A stretch of DNA of 64,000 bases. Source: UBA4615 sp964399635. Lineage in GTDB: Bacteria; Pseudomonadota; Gammaproteobacteria; Burkholderiales; Burkholderiaceae_E. The position numbers and the translations under genes are program-made. Position 1 is the first letter of the stretch. Each line of letters begins with the position of its first letter. The stretch is from the NCBI GenBank assembly GCA_964399635.1, contig CAYNRU010000043.1:124001-188000 (forward strand), in the 5' to 3' direction. Positions 62,801 through 64,000 of the stretch are shown in pieces. The notes beneath the pieces are model-generated. The model saw nothing but the letters and a program-made list of their open reading frames with translations. It did not search any database and was not told the origin of the DNA.

Positions 62801-63291
62801 AGCTGCTTGGCCCGGTCCACCTTGCTCACGCCTGGCGTGACCTGGAGCGCCGATACGAGTCGAGCCTCTTGGTGGAGTCCTCCAGCAGACGGCTCGCGCT
62901 CGCTACCAGCCGGGCCTTAAGGCAACGACATGGCCGCTTCGACGGCGGGACGCCAGAGGGGCTGAGAGACCGGGACTTCGTTCTTGAGCTCACTCCCTAC
63001 GTGTCGGATGGTGTCGATGATGCGGAACAACAGCGGCATGAAAACCTGATTCAGCTTGGGCACGCCTGCTCATGGCTCGCCTGGGCCTGTCGGCTCGAGG
63101 TTCGGCGTCCAGGAAGTCTCCATAGTGCACTGGAGCGTCTTGCCAGCTTGCGCCAGACGGTTGGGATCGAACAGCACGATGTGGGTAACTGTGTCGCCTA
63201 CTACCTCCATGTCGGCACTGCACTGTTTGCCTATCACCTGCTCTTGTGGGAAATGGCTCTTACCTACGAGCCGCGTGTCATACGGAAATAA
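59833..63291 (+). CDS. druH: Large protein of unknown fold; candidate Druantia type III DruH
   Basis: 1152 residues from GTG 59833. No catalytic motif, signal peptide or membrane segment is visible. The first about 300 residues are helix-rich (HELLARHERSAREALKKAHA), the middle (about 330-850) is beta-rich with many short strands, and the end is helical again (LIQLGHACSWLAWACRLEVR). The stop TAA is immediately followed by the ATG of a DEAD-box helicase (63292) with zero spacing. Size and order fit DruH-DruE of Druantia type III, from family knowledge and not by alignment. Third-position GC is clearly lower than in chromosomal genes, supporting recent acquisition. Confidence 0.5.
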   Translation: MEQDRALVHELLARHERSAREALKKAHAPFLGLFGVLIAREAHDTIAAEIRRYKQPQAFSRRLTQYPALFAIWLAEHVMHGVGSSGHFDVYPHVRKALGTTAELSTPEREALWHAFRQALLTLGIQPLARGSGSHYMTDEYVRQAGVPLAFADDLAKEMLAHARKLGLPDEDDQEGLLTWQTALLGRLQPPFSVTARRAVERDSQAYYTRAFLRVHNNQGHATAGDVLEQKLAQAFLADDHRPLTKRAAIPQLLYRDGLLGLWLPAVNQRVQYQMRCGELTTAIRCGEEGGFRQLLGDLPPDVEVKTSSGERLLSAKLWRDRLGNRVLVFNDAGRLKATAQLGQADAVELPPGEYVALCRFEPTAPVSWQELSDDPRLVEVALSIGPGAAAEIRNGPAAVKFLGENRPTFRFDGNLKASSERTEFYFGRLAALGSVPEEWYESAQLGAFELRVNGAFGKSVALPVELNAAGEFSVELQHDFARSGISAGLQRITVELAKRGEARALHRESTLYWVGLTKVTSGLRFTYSQRPANLVTSACVGLKVTDSEASPSPDAGRIVRMTFDIGSGRLVYLTWKRPGIYVEVETVGSDGGLARSSRALGCVESVSLVQSKRIIVSASEPGTLALGDWSKFVDFSVHPATTLPASFLASRAGPGARRLVYRTGGAGAEVTLLTLSQPHVATAVTTTSVANLFETRITTIGEPTEVRLILDDLARGRTLSVQLHLDAGAWKTADFGRFEAHALPLGAQHCLYTTLDIKALGRGLWRLRFEALIGEVWGRLEDQTEGQVALTLAIDESGQEISGAAVVADVESLSPGEVIERLTFIEAHSQCCWSTLCVERLIWLGKYRSALIGRLSGDAASHLTRLVDMVVAAPPEGGRAGWVPKRSVSADQLDLFALQRSNYRRVNDRPHPLSIALRAAALLDAPGAAVFGETVHQAAACAFKNAGEIVRGSRPRSFTLTTYLEVVRHTASEEVYRLDDDSFVPRAGELLGPVHLAHAWRDLERRYESSLLVESSSRRLALATSRALRQRHGRFDGGTPEGLRDRDFVLELTPYVSDGVDDAEQQRHENLIQLGHACSWLAWACRLEVRRPGSLHSALERLASLRQTVGIEQHDVGNCVAYYLHVGTALFAYHLLLWEMALTYEPRVIRK

Positions 63292-64000
63292 ATGGCTGAA
63301 ACGAACCCGATTGCGTTTGCGAGCGACCTCCACACCGTCCTTTCGCGCTACATCGCGACGACGCTACCCATATCGAGGCGATATCCCAGGCTCGCTGCGG
63401 AGTTCCGCGAGCTGCTAGCGGGCGAGCAGTTGATTCAAGGACCTTTTGTCGAGGCATTGCCGGACTTTGAGAAGGGCGACCCGCTCTCAGCGCTGCTGCG
63501 CTCGGCTGGAGGCTTCCTTCATGACAGCCTAGGCAAGCTTCCCACCGCGGGGCGGCGCCTGCACAAGCATCAGCAGGAAGCGCTGACGCGGGCGGTCATG
63601 CATCACGAGAGCTTGCTCACTGCGACTGGCACCGGCAGCGGCAAGACCGAGACTTTCCTGTATCCGATAGCGCACCATCTACTGGCGGACATGGAGCCAG
63701 ACAAGCCCGGCGTGCGGGCATTGCTCATCTATCCGATGAATGCGCTGGCGAACGACCAACTGTACTACCGCATCGCTCCGTTGTTCGCGCGGTATCTCTT
63801 GGACCACGGCATTACGTTCGGACGATACACAGGTCAGGTGAAGGCACGAGCCAAGCGCACCGAAGAAGAAGCCAAGCTCCAGAACAACCCCAAGCTGATG
63901 GAGGCGCTTGGGCATCCGTCCAGCATCCCAAAGAACTGGCTGCTGACGCGAGACGAGATGCTCGCCGACCCGCCGAAAGTGCTGGTTACCAACTACGCGA
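63292..64000 (+). CDS. druE: DEAD/DEAH-box helicase, N-terminal part; candidate DruE (cut by right edge)
   Basis: The first 236 residues are visible and the gene continues past 64000. An N-terminal pre-domain (VLSRYIATTLPISRRYPRLA, LIQGPFVEALPDFEKG) precedes a Q-like region LHKHQQEALTRAV, Walker A TATGTGSGKTETFLYPI (about 111-126) and motif Ia LLIYPMNALANDQLYYR. VLVTNYA near the edge is the strand before the DEAD/DEAH box. This opening is typical of large DUF1998-containing helicases (DruE, DrmA, YprA-like). Which one it is depends on the missing C-terminus. Confidence 0.7.
   Translation, partial: MAETNPIAFASDLHTVLSRYIATTLPISRRYPRLAAEFRELLAGEQLIQGPFVEALPDFEKGDPLSALLRSAGGFLHDSLGKLPTAGRRLHKHQQEALTRAVMHHESLLTATGTGSGKTETFLYPIAHHLLADMEPDKPGVRALLIYPMNALANDQLYYRIAPLFARYLLDHGITFGRYTGQVKARAKRTEEEAKLQNNPKLMEALGHPSSIPKNWLLTRDEMLADPPKVLVTNYA

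Noticed and set aside
56133..64000. DISARM, BREX or Dpd as the identity of the right-edge island
   Set aside because: No methyltransferase, PglZ, DrmB/DrmC, phospholipase D or TGT-like gene is visible; the two-gene layout fits Druantia III better, though the missing right side could change this.

Overview
The window is high-GC DNA from a proteobacterium, most likely a betaproteobacterium of the order Burkholderiales. The inference rests on two Bug-type (TctC-like) solute-binding proteins, an overlapping serC-serA pair, PEP carboxylase, a DUF1254 protein and CadC-like wHTH/TPR and LysR regulators. All calls were made by reading the sequence; no database search was run. No rRNA, tRNA or CRISPR array was seen.

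Layout. 1-5.6 kb: divergent acyl-CoA metabolism genes (thiolase-like fragment and acyl-CoA ligase on minus; second ligase, GST-like protein and SDR on plus, tightly packed). 5.7-8.9 kb: serC-serA and an unknown gene. 9-11.4 kb: an Ala/Pro-rich exported protein, a 120-bp duplicated fragment of the unknown gene, and an AbrB/VapC toxin-antitoxin pair. 11.4-14.7 kb: the 3' remnant of a phosphofructokinase gene abutting ppc. 14.9-21.7 kb: an envelope/polyamine-type module (Tat-lipoprotein FAD oxidoreductase, membrane spermidine-synthase-like protein, DUF350, SPFH-SHOCT, DUF4178, tiny Gly-rich peptide, AdoMet decarboxylase). 21.7-28.5 kb: dienelactone hydrolase, small membrane and META-domain proteins, then a four-gene catabolic operon (DUF1445 hydro-lyase, Bug protein, HpaI aldolase, Asp/Glu racemase-like). 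28.7-35.2 kb: HhH and OmpA-like envelope proteins, then a block of exported proteins (unknown, SUMF1-like, NAGPA-like) with an epimerase. 35.4-36.8 kb: amidase.

36.8-45.2 kb is a recombination scar zone. Broken pieces of at least eight unrelated genes (DUF4242, trxB, higA, integrase, TonB receptor, hutC, hutF, IS5-type transposase) lie between intact cargo genes (Bug protein, glutaredoxin-DinB fusion with divergent LysR, MFS transporter, ParE-like and Phd-CcdB toxin-antitoxin genes). 45.2-55.9 kb carries alpha/beta hydrolases (one fused to a LuxR HTH), LysR/DUF1254, a wHTH-TPR regulator, methyltransferases and RidA.

56.1-64 kb looks like a defence island: a TM0106-type RecB nuclease/SF1 helicase, then a 1152-residue protein of unknown fold whose stop codon is immediately followed by the start of a large DEAD-box helicase cut by the window edge. 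The size, order and zero spacing of the last pair fit Druantia type III (DruH-DruE), but this is inferred from architecture and needs a profile search. The best candidates for a poorly described system are the 16.6-21.7 kb polyamine/SPFH module and the 30.5-34.2 kb exported-enzyme block.
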